Assembly: GCA_038200275.1 (NCBI GenBank)
Contig: JBBPYC010000015.1
Span: 1 to 60,768, forward strand
DNA length: 60,768 nt
Direction of reading: 5' to 3'
DNA from: JBBPYC01 sp038200275
Lineage (GTDB): Bacteria; Pseudomonadota; Gammaproteobacteria; Burkholderiales; Burkholderiaceae_C
Both the position numbers and the translations under genes were made by a program. Shown here piece by piece: positions 43,214 through 51,684 of the stretch. Numbering within the stretch: position 1 is the stretch's first letter; each line of letters opens with the position of its first letter. The notes under the pieces are model-generated. The model was not told where the DNA came from, did no database searches, and saw only the letters and a program-made list of their open reading frames with translations.

Positions 43214-44709
43214 ATGTAGCTAGAAACGTTTGCAGCACAAGCACCTCGCTGCGTTTTTGCTCGAAAACCGTTGTCACGGCCGCGCTCGGTGCCCTGCTGA
43301 TCGCTGTGGCGGGTTGCAGTTCCGTCCCGACTTACGTCGCACCGTCGTTCGAGGTTCCCGCCACGTTCAAGGAAGGCGGCACCGCGTTCAAGCGCGCCGA
43401 GCCGGAGCGGGCTGTCATCGACACGCCCGAGCAATGGTGGCTGCTGTTCGACGACCCCGCGCTTGACCAGTTGCAGGCCGGCGCGCTGCTCGGCAACGCG
43501 AACCTGCAAGCCGTGGCCGCCAACGTGCGCATCGCGCAAGCCGCCGTGCTCGGCAGCCGCGCCGCGTTGTTCCCGACGATCGGCATCGGCGCGGGGGCCA
43601 CGCGGTCGCGCTCGCCCATTCTCAGCACGCAGACGGCGGCCGGCCTGGCTGCGCCCGTCACGAGTTACACCGCGCAGGCGCTGGTGTCGAACTGGGAGCT
43701 CGACCTTTGGAACCGGCTCGGCGCGCAGGTCGATGGTGCGCAGGCGCGGCTCGATGCGACGCGGGCGGACTTGGCCTCAGCCCGGTTGTCGCTGCACGCC
43801 ACCGTGGCGCAAACCTACTTTTCACTGCGCGCCGCAGAGGCGCAAGCCGCGCTGCTGGACCGCTCGGTCGAGGCATTCGGCCGCTCGGCGCAGCTCACCA
43901 AGAACCGTTACAGCGCGGGCGTGGTGTCCGCTGCCGACGTCGCACAGGCCGAAGCCCAGCTCAAATCGGCCGAAGCCCAGCGCGTCGAAGCGCGGCTCAA
44001 TCGCGCGCAGCTCGAACATGCGCTGGCGACGCTGACGGGCACGCCGCCGGCCGCGTTCGCCCTGCCCGCCACGGCGAAGCTGCCGGCGCCGCCGGCCGTG
44101 CCCGAGCAACTGCCGTCGTTCCTGCTGGAACGCCGCCCCGACATCGCCGCCGCCGAGCGCCGCGTGGCGGCGGCGAATGCGCAGATCGGTACGGCGAATG
44201 CAGCCTTCTTCCCCGCCATCACGTTGTCCGCCAGCGCGGGCTTGCGCAGCCTTACGTTGGGCAATCTGCTGAAAACCACCAGCAATTTCTGGTCGATCGG
44301 CCCGAGCCTGCTATGGGCCGCGTTCGACGGCGGCGCACGCCGTGCGGCCAGCGATTCGGCCCGCGCCGCGTACGACCAGACGGTCGCCACCTACCGCCAG
44401 ACGGTGCTCGTCGCGTTGCAGGAAGTCGAAGACAACCTGGTGGCTGCCAGCGCGCTGGCCGAGGAAGTCGCGATCCAGCAGCAAGCGCTGGTCGCCGCGC
44501 AGAAAGCGCAGGAAGTCGCGCTCAATCAGTACGAAGCCGGCATTGTGAGCTTCATCAACGTCGTGACCGCGCAGGCCACGGTGCTGTCGGCCGAGACGAC
44601 GCTGCTGAACTTGCAAACACGGCGCCTGAGCGCGGCCAACACGCTGTTGAAGAACATTGGCGGGCGCTGGAATGGCGAGACTGAACATTCCACGTCCACA
44701 GCGCGCTGA
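43210..44709 (+). CDS. Outer-membrane efflux lipoprotein, OprM/NodT family
   Basis: The 499-residue product has a lipoprotein signal with lipobox AVAGC (Cys near residue 36), then YVAPSFEVPATF and two TolC-like repeats: LQAVAANVRIAQAAVLGSRA with SNWELDLWNRLGAQVDGAQ, and DIAAAERRVAAANAQIGTAN with LLWAAFDGGARRAASDSARA. This forms the outer-membrane exit duct for the Mdt pump. It overlaps mdtC by four bases (ATGA), which ties its expression to the pump. Confidence 0.94.
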   Translation: MNVARNVCSTSTSLRFCSKTVVTAALGALLIAVAGCSSVPTYVAPSFEVPATFKEGGTAFKRAEPERAVIDTPEQWWLLFDDPALDQLQAGALLGNANLQAVAANVRIAQAAVLGSRAALFPTIGIGAGATRSRSPILSTQTAAGLAAPVTSYTAQALVSNWELDLWNRLGAQVDGAQARLDATRADLASARLSLHATVAQTYFSLRAAEAQAALLDRSVEAFGRSAQLTKNRYSAGVVSAADVAQAEAQLKSAEAQRVEARLNRAQLEHALATLTGTPPAAFALPATAKLPAPPAVPEQLPSFLLERRPDIAAAERRVAAANAQIGTANAAFFPAITLSASAGLRSLTLGNLLKTTSNFWSIGPSLLWAAFDGGARRAASDSARAAYDQTVATYRQTVLVALQEVEDNLVAASALAEEVAIQQQALVAAQKAQEVALNQYEAGIVSFINVVTAQATVLSAETTLLNLQTRRLSAANTLLKNIGGRWNGETEHSTSTAR

Positions 44710-44774
44710 TTCATACAGCGTGGCGTGCCGCGACGCTGCGGCGCAATACATTGCGTATCCACAATGGAGTTAGC

Positions 44775-45293
44775 GTGACGCCAGAGCAGATCGCTGTTGC
44801 AGCACTTCGCACACAAGAGTTGCAGGTTTGGATAACTGGGCTGGCGATCGTTCTTGGCCCGCTCGCAGGTGTCATTTTTACTCTGTGGTTTCAGCAAAGA
44901 AAAGAGCGGCGCGATGCGAAGCGGCAGCTCTTTTTGACACTGATCGGTGAGCGAAAGCAGGTTTTCGTTTCTAGAGAAATCACGCGAGCGCTCAACCAGA
45001 TTGATGTTGTCTATTCGGACAACGCTCAAGTCAAGGCACTTTGGCATAAATACTACCGCCTACTCCCCCATCCGCACAGCCAAGAGCACGACCACGCGTG
45101 GCTCGAGTTGCTTGCAGCTATGGCAGCAGACCTCAAGTACACAAGCGTTTCACAAGTTGACCTTGATAAGGTCTACCGTCCGCGGGGTCATGTAGACGAC
45201 GAAGAGCAGCAGCGCAAGATTGGCAAGGAATTGCTGCGCGTCTTGGAATCTTCAGAGCGTTTGGCCGTCGTTCCTCGCACGCCTTCGGAGTAA
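44775..45293 (+). CDS. Hypothetical membrane-anchored protein (DUF6680-like)
   Basis: The 172-residue product has one N-terminal membrane segment (LQVWITGLAIVLGPLAGVIF) followed by LWFQQRKERRDAKRQLFLTL, a pattern seen in short proteins annotated as DUF6680, and a soluble C-terminal part with no recognised motif. The GTG at 44775 is chosen because GGAG lies nine bases upstream; an earlier start would lack one. The DNA is visibly more AT-rich than the genes on either side, which suggests a later arrival. It follows the efflux operon by 65 bases. Confidence 0.6.
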   Translation: MTPEQIAVAALRTQELQVWITGLAIVLGPLAGVIFTLWFQQRKERRDAKRQLFLTLIGERKQVFVSREITRALNQIDVVYSDNAQVKALWHKYYRLLPHPHSQEHDHAWLELLAAMAADLKYTSVSQVDLDKVYRPRGHVDDEEQQRKIGKELLRVLESSERLAVVPRTPSE

Positions 45294-45337
45294 CTTCAAG
45301 CGAACGTTCCAGCCGCCCGCCTATAGCGGCATTGGAG

Positions 45338-46582
45338 CTAAGTGCAGGTGGGCAATGCGGCTGCGATGGCTGCCGTGCGCGCCGTCTGGATGCACTGGCC
45401 GACCGCTGCACCGCGCAATCCCTGTTGCTGCGCATCCGCCGCGACCTGCGCCGTATCAATCGACTGCGCGGCGGCCAGCACAGCCAGCAGCCGCTCGCGT
45501 TGCGGATACAGCGCATCGTGCAGCCCAAGCCGGCCGCGCGCATCGCATTCGCAGGCCAGCAGTGCTTCGGCGAAGCGTCCTGGCCGGCGCAGTGCATCGC
45601 AGCGTTCCAGCAGCCGCAGCAGCGCCGCAGCGTTCAACTCGGCGCTGCGGTGGATGTTGCCGTGCTCGCGCGCGACCACGTCGGCAAGCTGCCGCACCTC
45701 GTTGGGCACGCGCCAGCGGTCGCAGACGCCTTGCAGCAGCTGGGCGCTGCGCTGCTCGTGGCCGAGGTGGCGCGGCAAAACTTCGGCGCGCGTGGTGCCT
45801 TTACCCAAGTCGTGCGTGAGGCACGCAAACCGCACGGCCAGCGGCGCGTTCAGCTGCGCGCTCATGTCGAGCACCAGCATCAGATGCACGCCGCAGTCGA
45901 TCTCCGGGTGGTGCGCGGCCGGCTGCGGCACGCCCCAGAGCCGGTCGACTTCGGGCAGCAGCTTGACCAGCGCACCGCAAGCCCGCAACAGCTCGAACAT
46001 GCGCGACGGCGTGCGCTCCATCAGCCCGCGCGCCAGTTCCTGCCAGACCCGTTCGGGCACCAGCGCGTCGGCTTCACCTGCAGCCACCATCTCGCGCATC
46101 AACTGCAGGGTTTCGGGCGCGACCGTGAAGTCGTCAAAACGTGCGGCGAAGCGCGCCACGCGCAGGATACGCACCGGGTCTTCGCGGAACGCATCGGTGA
46201 CGTGGCGCAACACGCGTGCTGCCAGGTCCTGTTGCCCCGAGTAGGGGTCAATCAATGCGGAAGCGCCCGTCGTGCCTTCTTTCTTTGCTATTGAATTGAT
46301 TGTCAGATCGCGTCGCGCCAGGTCCTGCTCCAACGTCACGTCGGGCGCTGCGTGGAACGCGAAGCCGTGATAGCCCGCCGCCGTCTTGCGCTCGGTGCGT
46401 GCCAGCGCGTATTCCTCGTGCGTCTCCGGATGAAGGAACACGGGAAAGTCGCGGCCGACCGGTTTGAAGCCGGCGTCCCGCATGGCTTGCGGCGTCGCGC
46501 CGACCACCACCCAGTCGCGGTCCTGCACGGGCAGGCCCAACAATTCATCGCGTACCGCGCCGCCGACCAGAAAGATTTGCAT
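45338..46582 (-). CDS. cca: CCA-adding enzyme (tRNA nucleotidyltransferase)
   Basis: Cca adds or repairs the CCA end of tRNAs. The 414-residue product has the nucleotidyltransferase head MQIFLVGGAVRDELLGLPVQ, the metal-binding DRDWVVVG, RRDLTINSIAKK, the RILRVARFAARF block and QELARGLMERTPSRM. A C-terminal HD domain (HLMLVLDMSAQ, FACLTHDLGKG, AREHGNIHRS) marks the multifunctional proteobacterial type with phosphohydrolase activity. The start is the usual MQIFLVGG. It diverges from the patatin gene. Confidence 0.96.
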   Translation of the reverse strand: MQIFLVGGAVRDELLGLPVQDRDWVVVGATPQAMRDAGFKPVGRDFPVFLHPETHEEYALARTERKTAAGYHGFAFHAAPDVTLEQDLARRDLTINSIAKKEGTTGASALIDPYSGQQDLAARVLRHVTDAFREDPVRILRVARFAARFDDFTVAPETLQLMREMVAAGEADALVPERVWQELARGLMERTPSRMFELLRACGALVKLLPEVDRLWGVPQPAAHHPEIDCGVHLMLVLDMSAQLNAPLAVRFACLTHDLGKGTTRAEVLPRHLGHEQRSAQLLQGVCDRWRVPNEVRQLADVVAREHGNIHRSAELNAAALLRLLERCDALRRPGRFAEALLACECDARGRLGLHDALYPQRERLLAVLAAAQSIDTAQVAADAQQQGLRGAAVGQCIQTARTAAIAAALPTCT

Positions 46583-46653
46583 CAGGGCGGCAGTCTAGGG
46601 CGCTGGGCTGAAGGCGCACGCGCACGCAGCGCCGACAGGGACAATCGAGCCGC

Positions 46654-47613
46654 ATGAACCCGGTACCGATTCACCCTCACACACCGGCAAGCGCCCACCC
46701 GACGGACACACTGCGCAACGCCGCTCGGGTGCCGGTATCGCTCGTACTCGGCGGCGGCGGTGCGCGCGGGCTGGCGCACATCGGGGTCATCCAGTGGCTG
46801 GTGGAAAACGGCTACCGAATTGAATCGATCGCGGGTTCCTCGATGGGCGCGCTGGTCGGCGGCATCTTTGCGACAGGCAAGCTCGATGTGTACACCGACT
46901 GGGTGCTTGCGCTCGAACGCTGGCAGGTGCTGCGGCTGCTTGACCCGTCGTTCGACCGCACGGCGCTGTTCAAAGGCGAACGCATCATCGAGGTGCTGCG
47001 CGAGCTGATCGGTGAGCAACCGATTCAAAAGTTGCCGATCCGCTTCGTCGCGGTCGCAACCGACCTGGAGACCGGCGAAGAGGTGTGGCTGCGCGACGGC
47101 AAGTTGTTCGATGCGATCCGCGCATCGATCGCCACGCCATTGGTGTTCACGCCGGTTCGGCTTGGCGACCGCACGCTGGTGGACGGCGCGTTGGCCAACC
47201 CGGTGCCGATGGGCCTGTCGCGGGCCGACGCCGGCACGCTCACCATCGCGGTGAATCTGGGCGCGCGTAGCCCAGCGCAGCCGAGCGATCCGGACCCACC
47301 GCCGCCGTGGCGATTTCCCAAAAGCGAATCGCCGCGCACGCACCGCATTCGCCGCTTTATCGACAATCTGAATGCAAGCCAGCCACCGGCCTTGCCGACC
47401 CGCCGCATGCTCGACATCGCGTTTGCATCGATGGAAATCATGCAGGACCAGATTGCCGAGCTAAAGCTGGCCGCCAACCCGCCCGACCGCATCGTGCAGA
47501 TCCCGCGCAACGCGTGCGGCTTTTATGAGTTCTGGCGCGCGGCCGAGCTGATCGCGCTGGGGCGTGCGCGGGCGGCCGAAGCACTCGGCAGCCGTGCAAG
47601 CGATGCAATTTGA
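46654..47613 (+). CDS. Patatin-like phospholipase family protein (RssA-like)
   Basis: The 319-residue product has the patatin oxyanion motif LVLGGGGARGLAHIGVIQWL (about 30-49), the serine nucleophile in IAGSSMGALVGG, and the catalytic Asp in LVDGALANPVPMGL. These form a Ser-Asp dyad, so it is probably an active lipid acyl hydrolase in the cytoplasm; no signal peptide is seen. The C-terminal part (TRRMLDIAFASMEIMQDQIA) matches bacterial RssA-type proteins. It converges with the RidA gene. Confidence 0.92.
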   Translation: MNPVPIHPHTPASAHPTDTLRNAARVPVSLVLGGGGARGLAHIGVIQWLVENGYRIESIAGSSMGALVGGIFATGKLDVYTDWVLALERWQVLRLLDPSFDRTALFKGERIIEVLRELIGEQPIQKLPIRFVAVATDLETGEEVWLRDGKLFDAIRASIATPLVFTPVRLGDRTLVDGALANPVPMGLSRADAGTLTIAVNLGARSPAQPSDPDPPPPWRFPKSESPRTHRIRRFIDNLNASQPPALPTRRMLDIAFASMEIMQDQIAELKLAANPPDRIVQIPRNACGFYEFWRAAELIALGRARAAEALGSRASDAI

Positions 47614-47631
47614 GCCAGCAAGCGCCCGCGT

Positions 47632-48024
47632 TCAGGCCTTGCGCGCGGTGACTTCGATCTCGATCTTGATGCGCGCATCGGCCAACCCGGCCGCGATCAT
47701 CGTGGCGGCCGGTCGCACCTCACCGAACCAGCGCTTGAGCGTCGGCCAGCAACGTTCGAACTCGGCTGCATCGGGCACGATGTAGCGCACGCGCACCACG
47801 TCGGCGATGCTCGAGCCGGCTTCGCGCAGCGCGGCGGCGATATTGACGAGCGTCTGCTCGGTCTGCCCTTCGATATCGGGCGCGATCTGCATCGTTGCGT
47901 AGTCGAACCCGGTGGTACCGGAGACAAACACCCAGCGGCCGCTGACCACGGCGCGGGAGTATCCGATGTCGGCTTCAAAGCGCGAACCCGAGGCGATCAG
48001 GCGGCGATCTGCCGTGTCGGTCAT
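47632..48024 (-). CDS. RidA family protein
   Basis: The 130-residue product follows the RidA/YjgF pattern: YSRAVVSGRWVFVSGTTGFD, DIEGQTEQTLVNIAAALREA, DVVRVRYIVPDAAEFE, VRPAATMIAAGLADARIKIE. The Arg in VRYI and the Glu near the end belong to the imine-deaminase site of active RidA; the typical substrate is reactive 2-aminoacrylate. Its start codon overlaps the stop of the upstream GST gene by four bases in the same operon. Confidence 0.9.
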   Translation of the reverse strand: MTDTADRRLIASGSRFEADIGYSRAVVSGRWVFVSGTTGFDYATMQIAPDIEGQTEQTLVNIAAALREAGSSIADVVRVRYIVPDAAEFERCWPTLKRWFGEVRPAATMIAAGLADARIKIEIEVTARKA

Positions 48025-48704
48025 GGCGCGCTGCGGTACGGCTCTTCGAACGCGCGGAAGTCGTGCTCGGCCAGTGCTTGCGTGACCCAAGCCTGCACAG
48101 CCGGCAAAGCGTGCACGCGTTCGAAATAGGCGGCAACGCCATCGGGCGCGGGCAGGCCGTAAGTCTTGAAGCGCATCACCACCGGCGCAAAGAACGCGTC
48201 GGCGATCGAGAAATCGCCGAACAGCATCGGCCCGCCGTGCGCGTTCAGCGCGTCCTGCATCAACTGCACGATGCGCTCCGCGTCGGCTCGCACCGCAGGC
48301 TCGTCCCGCAGGAGCCGTTCGCCCACATCGGGCAATACGGCTTCGACGTTCATCGTGCAGTGCTGGCGCAGGGCGGCAAAGCCCGAATGCATCTCGGCGC
48401 AGACGCTGCGCGCGCGCGCCCGAGCTTTTGTCTCGCTCGGCCACAGGTGTTTGTCCCGAAACTTGTCGGCCACGTATTCGCTGATCGCCAGACTGTCCCA
48501 GACCGCGAAACCGTCGTCCAGCAGCGCGGGCACCTTGCCCACCGGGTTTACGGCTCGAATGGCGCGCTTGAAGTCGGAGCCAGACTCGAACGAATCGAAC
48601 CGCACCCGCGTGTCCTTGAACGGGATGCTGGCCTGCGTCAGCAGCACCCAGGGCCGCATCGACCAGGACGAATAGTTGCGGTTACCAGTAAAGAGTTCGA
48701 ACAT
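48021..48704 (-). CDS. Glutathione S-transferase family protein
   Basis: The 227-residue product has the thioredoxin-like N-terminal domain (MFELFTGNRNYSSWSMRPWV, NPVGKVPALLDDG, VWDSLAISEYVADKF) and an all-helical C-terminal domain including LFGDFSIADAFFAPVVMRF. The NYSSWSMRPW segment is typical of a proteobacterial GST subgroup related to the zeta/maleylacetoacetate-isomerase side. The substrate is unknown. AAGGAAACCGC precedes the ATG. It is coupled to ridA downstream. Confidence 0.9.
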   Translation of the reverse strand: MFELFTGNRNYSSWSMRPWVLLTQASIPFKDTRVRFDSFESGSDFKRAIRAVNPVGKVPALLDDGFAVWDSLAISEYVADKFRDKHLWPSETKARARARSVCAEMHSGFAALRQHCTMNVEAVLPDVGERLLRDEPAVRADAERIVQLMQDALNAHGGPMLFGDFSIADAFFAPVVMRFKTYGLPAPDGVAAYFERVHALPAVQAWVTQALAEHDFRAFEEPYRSAP

Positions 48705-48898
48705 GCGGTTTCCTTGTCTGTCGTGTTGGCGGTTTTTGCCACGCAATGCATATTAAGCATGGCAACACTCGCGATTCACGAGAACCGCCGCAGCAATTGA
48801 TGACCCAAGAGTCCACTGCTGGAGTTGGGCACCGTATCCATCAAAACAGCAAGGCTGGCCTTGCGCAATTGTGCACAGCAGATCGTTCGACGGATTGA

Positions 48899-49465
48899 GT
48901 GTTGACGCCGGATGCTGTGCGCAGCGAGGCTGACGGGTCAGCACACTGGTTCAAGCCGACGCTTCAACCGGGTGCAACCAACGGGAATTGGGTGCTTGCG
49001 CTGCCCGCTGCACGCAACCTTTATGCCGTCCAACTGCACGGCCCGTGTGCGGCGTCCGGGCCGGCGCAGTCGGCCTGCGACGACGCAGCACCGCAGCATA
49101 CGCCAGCATTTGCGGCAGCCTGATCGGCCGCGTTCCTATTGGCGCCCCAAGGCGCTGTCACCTTTTCTTACTATCTGCGGACGCAGTCCACCCTGCCGCA
49201 AAACCCGTCGCTGTCGCTCAGCTCGTTCGCCGCTTACGACGCGGCGCGGCAAACGCGCTGGCTGGTTTACGGTATGGGCTGCGGACCGATGGCCGGGCTG
49301 GTGCTGTTCGCTCTGCTACTGCGCTGGACATTCCGCGAACGGGTCTATCTGCGCTTCATGCTGGACCTGGCAGCGGCAGCGGCAGCGGCGGCGCCGGTTT
49401 CGCAGCAGCGCAGAATGCCCAGGTGGGTAGATATCGCAACCATTCCGCTGCGTTTTTTTGGGTAG
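48899..49465 (+). pseudogene. Remnant of a 7TM-type sensor (7TMR-DISM) diguanylate cyclase
   Basis: In one frame, AHWFKPTLQPGATNGNWVLA and LYAVQLHG resemble the extracellular sensor domain of 7TMR-DISM proteins. After an in-frame TGA at 49121-49123 the same frame continues with APQGAVTFSYYLRTQSTLPQ and TRWLVYGMGCGPMAGLVLFA, like the end of that domain and the first membrane helices. It then degenerates into an Ala run and stops at 49465. No start with a ribosome binding site is seen. I read this as the decayed 5' half of a sensor-cyclase gene. Confidence 0.6.
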
Positions 49466-49470
49466 CGAGA

Positions 49471-49922
49471 ATGACAGACCCGATCGGCCAGCAGACTGCG
49501 CCACGGCAAGCCGCCAGCGTCCACATGGTGGGTGCTGCGGTTCCATCGCCCGCAGTGCAGGCGCGTTTTCAGGTGCCAGCCGAGGACATGCACATTGCGG
49601 TCAATGCCCCGCCCCACTGGTTCACGATCCGGCTGCAACGCGAAGCACAACAAAACGGCGAATGGGTGCTCACGCTGGGCGGGCTGCCTTTGCGCAACGC
49701 CTGATGGCGCTGGTGGCCCGGCCGATTCACTTGCAAGACCGCTCGCACCGGATCGGCGTGAGCATCGGCATCGCACGTTTTCCGGAAGGCGGCACCGCTC
49801 TGTCGCGGCCGATGCGAAGGGCCGACTTGGCGCTTTACCGAGCCAAGCGAGACGGGCGCGACTGCTTTGCGTTTTCCGAGGATCTGCCGTCGGACATACC
49901 GGCGGCGATGGATCTGTGTTGA
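49471..49922 (+). pseudogene. Sensor fragment fused to the end of a GGDEF domain
   Basis: From ATG 49471 the frame contains PPHWFTIRLQREAQQNGEWV, similar to the sensor fragment just upstream (AHWFKPTLQ...GNWVLAL), and stops at 49704. Overlapping it in another frame, from about 49685 to 49922, is AQRLMALVARPIHLQDRSHR, VSIGIARFPEGGT and ADLALYRAKRDGRDCFAF, which is the C-terminal third of a GGDEF domain. The GGDEF signature itself is absent. The join looks like an internal deletion that removed the membrane part and the first part of the cyclase domain. Confidence 0.65.
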
Positions 49923-49953
49923 ATCGAATCGTGCTTGGGAGAATTCAGGCGGC

Positions 49954-50907
49954 TCAAAACCGCCCGGCCGTCTTGCGCAGATCGAGCAGCCGGCTCTCGG
50001 TACTGCGACCGCCGAGATAGCCGCGCAGCACCGGACCGATCTCGGCCGGATGGATGCCGAGTTCGCGCAGCCCAGGCAAGTTGCCGCTGGCCACGTTGTC
50101 CTGCTGCATCGAGTCGAGGTTGTCGTTGCTGAGCACGGGGTCGCCGGGCAGCTTTTCCATCAGCCAGGCCTGGCGCCGCGCGGTTTTCATCGAGATCGGA
50201 ATCACACGCCGCGCGTGGCCGGTCAGCCGGCCGGTCAGCTCGACCAGCTCGCGCAGGGTCCACACCGAGGGGCCGCAGGCTTCGTAAGTCTGGCCCGCGG
50301 TGCGGTCATTGCCTAGCGTCTTGACGATTGCGGAAGCCACATCCTGCACCCAGACGGGTTGGAACTTTGCATCCGCACAGGCCAGCGGGATGAACGGCGC
50401 CACGCGTTGCAGCTTGGCAAAGGTGTTCAAAAAATTGTCTTCGCGACCGAACACGACGCTCGGGCGCAGCACGGTCAGCTCCAACCCGGACGGTACTAGC
50501 GCCTGCAACGCCGCCTCGCCCCGCGCCTTGCTGCGCTGGTACATCGAAGGGCCATCGGCATCGGCGCCGAGTGCGCTCACGTGCACCAGACGGCGCACGC
50601 CGGCCACCAGACAGGCCCGCGCGACCATCGCGGGCAGTTGGACATGCGCGCGCTCGAACCTGGCTTCGTCGCCATGCAGCACGCCGATCAGGTTCACCAC
50701 CGCGTCATGTCCGGGCAGCAGCCGGGCAAGCGCCCTTTCGTCGTGCACGTCGGCGGCGAGTGGCGTGATTGCCGGCAACATCAGCACTGGCTGCGCATTC
50801 GACAGCCGCCGAGTGGGCAAGGAGGCGTGCCACTGCAGCCGCTCGATCTCCTCACACACCGCGCGGCCGAGGAAACCGGTGCCGCCCAACAACAAGATTT
50901 TTTTCAT
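49954..50907 (-). CDS. NAD(P)-binding protein of the complex I NDUFA9-like family
   Basis: The 317-residue product is an atypical SDR: MKKILLLGGTGFLGRAVCEE, DAVVNLIGVLHGD, RLVHVSALGADADGPSMYQR, SKARGEAALQA, LTVLRPSVVFGREDNFLNTF, FQPVWVQDVASAIV. The YxxxK equivalent reads Tyr-Gln-Arg-Ser-Lys. These proteins resemble the mitochondrial accessory subunit NDUFA9 and plant nucleoside-sugar-like reductases; the bacterial role is unclear. It lies downstream of ybeY on the same strand with a repeat copy in between. Confidence 0.88.
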   Translation of the reverse strand: MKKILLLGGTGFLGRAVCEEIERLQWHASLPTRRLSNAQPVLMLPAITPLAADVHDERALARLLPGHDAVVNLIGVLHGDEARFERAHVQLPAMVARACLVAGVRRLVHVSALGADADGPSMYQRSKARGEAALQALVPSGLELTVLRPSVVFGREDNFLNTFAKLQRVAPFIPLACADAKFQPVWVQDVASAIVKTLGNDRTAGQTYEACGPSVWTLRELVELTGRLTGHARRVIPISMKTARRQAWLMEKLPGDPVLSNDNLDSMQQDNVASGNLPGLRELGIHPAEIGPVLRGYLGGRSTESRLLDLRKTAGRF

Positions 50908-51020
50908 GCCGTGAATGTAGCGGCCTGTGACCGCAGGTTGCTCGGGGAAACAGACGCAGCCCGATTGGCCGCAGCGCTTCGACCGCCCCTGACGAATCGA
51001 ACCAGCGTGGGTGCGTTCAG

Positions 51021-51096
51021 CAGCGGCTGCAGAGCTGGCTCCGCCCTTGTTAGGGAGGGAAAGCCGAGAGCCGACCGGAGGCAGCGCTGCTCGGGG
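51021..51096 (-). repeat. Dispersed post-stop repeat, copy E
   Basis: In the transcribed direction it begins near CCCCGAGCAGCGCTGCC thirteen bases after the ybeY stop. It continues with TCCGGTCGGCTCTCGGC, a C/T-rich centre, GGGCGGAGCCAGCTCTGC and CTGCTG. It is the most diverged of the six copies but keeps the TCGGTCGGCT core and the GGAGCCAGCTC palindrome. Confidence 0.68.
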
Positions 51097-51109
51097 ATGT
51101 AGCCTGACT

Positions 51110-51667
51110 TCAGATGTACGGGTTGGCGAAACCGAGTGCGTGCAGCAAACGGGTCTCGTGCGCTTCCATGCGCTCAGCGTCGGTGTCGCTGGTCTCATGG
51201 TCCCAGCCTTGCGCGTGCAACGTGCCGTGTACCAACAGATGCGCGTAGTGCGCGTGCAGCGCGCGATTTGCTGCTGCTGCCTCCGCTGCAACGACCGGTG
51301 CACAGAGCACCAGATCGGCCAGCACCAGTGGGCTGCGCGCATAGTCGAACGTGAGCACGTTGGTCGCATGGTCATGCCCGCGAAATTCGCGGTTCAGCCT
51401 TCGCGCTTCTTCTTCGTCGACGACGCGCACTGTGATCTCGGCATCGCCTTCCAGCGCCTGCCGAACCCAGCGACTCACGCGGTGGCGCGGCAGCGCGGCG
51501 CGGTGCAAAGCCACGTCATCGAAACGCGCGAACTGCAAAGACAACTGCAATGCCGGCCGTGCTGCCAAAGAATCCGAGGAATAGTTGGCAGACTGCAACT
51601 CGGCCGCCTTGCGTACCGGCGGATTTCGCGCAGTTCCGCGCAATGTGGAGCAAGGGTGCTGTGCCAT
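51110..51667 (-). CDS. ybeY: Endoribonuclease YbeY
   Basis: YbeY is a zinc-dependent RNase needed for 16S rRNA maturation and ribosome quality control. The 185-residue product carries the metal motif LLVHGTLHAQGWDHE (about residues 145-159) and VRVVDEEEARRLNREFRGHD with TNVLTFDYA. The first 40 or so residues are not conserved in the family, so the true start may be further in; ATG 51667 was used. It is normally next to phoH; here a cyclase gene on the other strand lies between them. Confidence 0.93.
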   Translation of the reverse strand: MAQHPCSTLRGTARNPPVRKAAELQSANYSSDSLAARPALQLSLQFARFDDVALHRAALPRHRVSRWVRQALEGDAEITVRVVDEEEARRLNREFRGHDHATNVLTFDYARSPLVLADLVLCAPVVAAEAAAANRALHAHYAHLLVHGTLHAQGWDHETSDTDAERMEAHETRLLHALGFANPYI

Positions 51668-51684
51668 CTCGTGATTGAATTGCA

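Noticed and set aside
36100..43540. Several open frames of 100-640 codons on the minus strand within the mdtABC operon
   Set aside because: They are His/Arg/Gln-rich reverse shadows of GC-rich RND genes without ribosome binding sites or family resemblance.
48750..48900. Possible RNA gene between the GST gene and the sensor remnants
   Set aside because: No tRNA cloverleaf, stable long hairpin or terminator could be made out by eye.
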